A stretch of 60,583 nt of DNA from Cyanobacteria bacterium SBLK (GTDB lineage: Bacteria > Cyanobacteriota > Cyanobacteriia > Cyanobacteriales > Spirulinaceae). The position numbers and the translations under genes were made by a program. Under the pieces are notes generated by a model, which worked only from the letters and a program-made list of their open reading frames with translations, searched no databases and was not told where the DNA came from. Positions 58,931 to 60,583 of the stretch are shown in pieces (positions within the stretch are counted from its first letter, which is position 1; each line of letters starts with the position of its first letter). The stretch is taken from contig JAGHZQ010000066.1 of the NCBI GenBank assembly GCA_017746715.1, positions 1 through 60,583 on the forward strand, in the 5' to 3' direction.

Positions 58931-60583
58931 TTACTCGGAAATGCCCCACAATTTCATTTCTTCATCGCTAGCACTGACCATATACCAACCATCCGGAGTC
59001 ACGGCAATCGAATTCACTGCCAGTTGATGGGCCTTAATACTGCGAATCAGCTCTCCAGTGTGCAAGCTGGTAATGGTTATCGTCCCTTTTTCATCGCCGC
59101 TAATAACCGCTTGACCGTCTGGCGTTACGACTAAGGAAGTCACGCCAAAAGATTGAATATTTAATGGTCCCAATAATTCTCCCGTGGCGAAATCCCAATA
59201 TTTGATATTGGTTTCGTGGGAACTGCTCAGTACGGTAGCTCCATCAGGGGCGATCGTGACTCCGGTTGCGCCTAAAGATGCGTCGTTAAGAGGCCCGAGT
59301 AATTCCCCGGAAGCATAATCCCACAGTTTGAGGTTGCTGTTTGCCGAACTACTGACAACGGTAGAGCCGTCAGGGGTAATGATTAATCCCGTAATGTCGA
59401 AAGAGCCTTCGCTAAACGTTCCAATAAGTTCTCCTGTATTCATCTCCCACAGTTTTATATTGCTTTTTTCTGCCCCCGTGAGAGCGATCGCTCCATCTGG
59501 TGAAATTGCCAGACAGCGCGCCCCTTTAGAATAGAGGCTGAATTGCGCTTCTTTGCGAAGTTCGTACAAATTCCAACGGTTGAGATAGACATTCTCGCCG
59601 CAAGTCACTAAAGTTATTCCGTCCGGCGCGATCGCGACTCCTTGCACCCCCCGATATTGCACTTCGCTATTGATATGCAAGCATTCAAATTGTTGGTAGG
59701 GAATGCCTGTATAGTCATCGTTTTCCTCGACTCGAGCATCTCGAACGCTATTGGTCGATTCGGACGTTTCGAGAATCGGTTCGGGAGTTTCGGAGATTGC
59801 GTCCGGGATAGCCTGGAGACTGGATAGGTCTTCACTTTTTCTAAAGTCTTCGAGACTGCCTAATTCTTCGATCTCTCCGAGAGAGGGAATTTCTGTTTCA
59901 TCAGAACCGAGTTCTTCAATATTTTCGAGGGGGGGAATGATTGCCTCTTTTTTTTTAGATGAAGGAGACTGGGGGGAAGCCGTAACGGCAAAAGGATTGA
60001 GAGGATCGAGAGTCTCGTCGATCGAGGCACTAGATGGGTCGAAGGGGGCGAAAAAGGGATTATCGGGATCGATCGCGGGAGATTCTGCAATCTTGTCAAT
60101 CGTAGAGGTAAAGGGATCGAAGGCTTTAGCGTTACGGCGTTCCGCGCGATAGCTCGCGGCAAGATCGTCCCAATCCTCGTGCATGACAAAAGGATTGGGC
60201 AACTCATCATCATCATCGATATCGGGTCCTGGCAGGATGGGTTTGGGGGTTTCTTCAATCTCGATTGCTGCATCGCCTAAAGCAGGAAGTTCTGCTTCTG
60301 GCGGTGGAGGAACGGCAATCTCTGCATCACCTAAAGCAGGAAGGTCGGGTTCTGGTGATGGCGGAATGGCAATATTCGCATCTGCGAGAGAAGGCAATTC
60401 CAGTTCTGAGGCAACTGGGGGAGGGGGAGCGGGTTTGGTTTTGACTTTGGCTGCGGAGGGAGGCGACGGAGAGACTTTCGCCGCAACAGGAGGGGGAGCG
60501 GGTTTGGTTTTGGCTTTGGCTGCGGAGGGAGGTGGCGGAGAGACTTTCGCCGCAACAGGAGGGGGAGCGGGTTTGGTTTTGGC
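58931..60583 (-). CDS. WD40-repeat protein with Pro/Ala-rich N-terminus (partial, runs off window)
   Basis: The frame is open to the window edge at 60583 and continues beyond, so the N-terminus is not visible; the ATG/TTG at 60397 is not a necessary start. Residues near the C-terminus form about six WD40 blades (GVQGVAIAPDGITLVTCGEN, ARCLAISPDGAIALTGAEKSNIKLWEM, and others), a beta-propeller scaffold. The upstream half is low-complexity: Pro/Ala/Lys repeats of 23 residues, then repeated PxLGDAEIAVPPPPE. It is probably a signalling or scaffold protein, and may be the sensor half of a kinase-WD40 protein. Confidence 0.85.
   Translation of the reverse strand, partial: AKTKPAPPPVAAKVSPPPPSAAKAKTKPAPPPVAAKVSPSPPSAAKVKTKPAPPPPVASELELPSLADANIAIPPSPEPDLPALGDAEIAVPPPPEAELPALGDAAIEIEETPKPILPGPDIDDDDELPNPFVMHEDWDDLAASYRAERRNAKAFDPFTSTIDKIAESPAIDPDNPFFAPFDPSSASIDETLDPLNPFAVTASPQSPSSKKKEAIIPPLENIEELGSDETEIPSLGEIEELGSLEDFRKSEDLSSLQAIPDAISETPEPILETSESTNSVRDARVEENDDYTGIPYQQFECLHINSEVQYRGVQGVAIAPDGITLVTCGENVYLNRWNLYELRKEAQFSLYSKGARCLAISPDGAIALTGAEKSNIKLWEMNTGELIGTFSEGSFDITGLIITPDGSTVVSSSANSNLKLWDYASGELLGPLNDASLGATGVTIAPDGATVLSSSHETNIKYWDFATGELLGPLNIQSFGVTSLVVTPDGQAVISGDEKGTITITSLHTGELIRSIKAHQLAVNSIAVTPDGWYMVSASDEEMKLWGISE
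60398..60583 (-). repeat. 69-bp coding repeat in the WD40 protein gene
   Basis: On the minus strand the peptide KTKPAPPPVAAKVSP(P/S)PPSAA recurs about every 23 residues (AKTKPAPPPVAAKVSP), in two and a half copies visible before the window edge. Confidence 0.85.

Noticed and set aside
1..60583. tRNA, rRNA, tmRNA or riboswitch genes
   Set aside because: No cloverleaf-like or conserved RNA motif was recognised in the intergenic regions by eye; a covariance-model search would be needed to be certain.

Overview
The window is chromosomal DNA from a cyanobacterium. It carries the photosystem I gene psaD, two phycobiliprotein lyase genes, a cyanophycin synthetase/cyanophycinase pair, a cyanobacterial-type AbrB regulator, a valyl-tRNA synthetase with a CAAD membrane domain, and the HIP1 octamer GCGATCGC scattered throughout. 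Heptameric short tandem repeats, several Uma2 (DUF820) genes and a microviridin-type RiPP locus fit a filamentous or colonial (Oscillatoriales-like) lineage, but the species cannot be named from this sequence.

Layout. 0.3-4.4 kb: peptidase M24, a signal peptidase I with an unusual N-terminal membrane region, an Rrf2 regulator and cyAbrB. 4.5-7.7 kb: an accessory-looking patch with a DUF4365 nuclease-like protein overlapping a HicA-like protein, then a protein with a HEPN-like motif beside a C5 DNA methyltransferase. 7.8-22.8 kb: housekeeping and metabolism (gshB, PstS-like lipoprotein, histidine phosphatase, glgA, two tandem coiled-coil paralogues, valS, psaD, GNAT, peroxiredoxin-like, larE, GAF histidine kinase, ABC-2 permease). 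23.0-29.9 kb: purC, omp85, lpxC, fabZ, lpxA and lpxB, an outer-membrane/lipid A block on one strand. 30-46.3 kb: mixed genes, including cpcS/cpcU-type lyases followed by queC, a TIGR04141/DUF6119-like gene flanked by two nearly identical Uma2 genes, a carotenoid-isomerase-like oxidoreductase, and cphB-cphA.

46.6-52.2 kb holds the most interesting region, a microviridin (graspetide) locus. It has a 60-residue precursor with the PFFARFLE leader helix and two complete core repeats, two ATP-grasp macrocyclases (MdnB-type then MdnC-type) and an ABC exporter. No GNAT acetyltransferase gene is present in the cluster. Upstream lies an imperfect tandem duplicate of the precursor region. There the leader has been lost, but both core sequences, the stop codon and the 3' flank survive. 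A small secreted protein gene just upstream shares related 5' and 3' flanks, so the locus seems to have grown by repeated segmental duplication.

52.2-60.6 kb: a DUF433/DUF5615 toxin-antitoxin-like pair, a pentapeptide-repeat protein, a GT39-like membrane protein, a cation/proton antiporter with a TrkA-N domain, a 40-residue single-span membrane protein, a metallo-beta-lactamase-fold hydrolase, and a WD40 protein whose Pro/Ala-rich N-terminus runs off the window end. No rRNA, tRNA, CRISPR array or intact insertion sequence was recognised.
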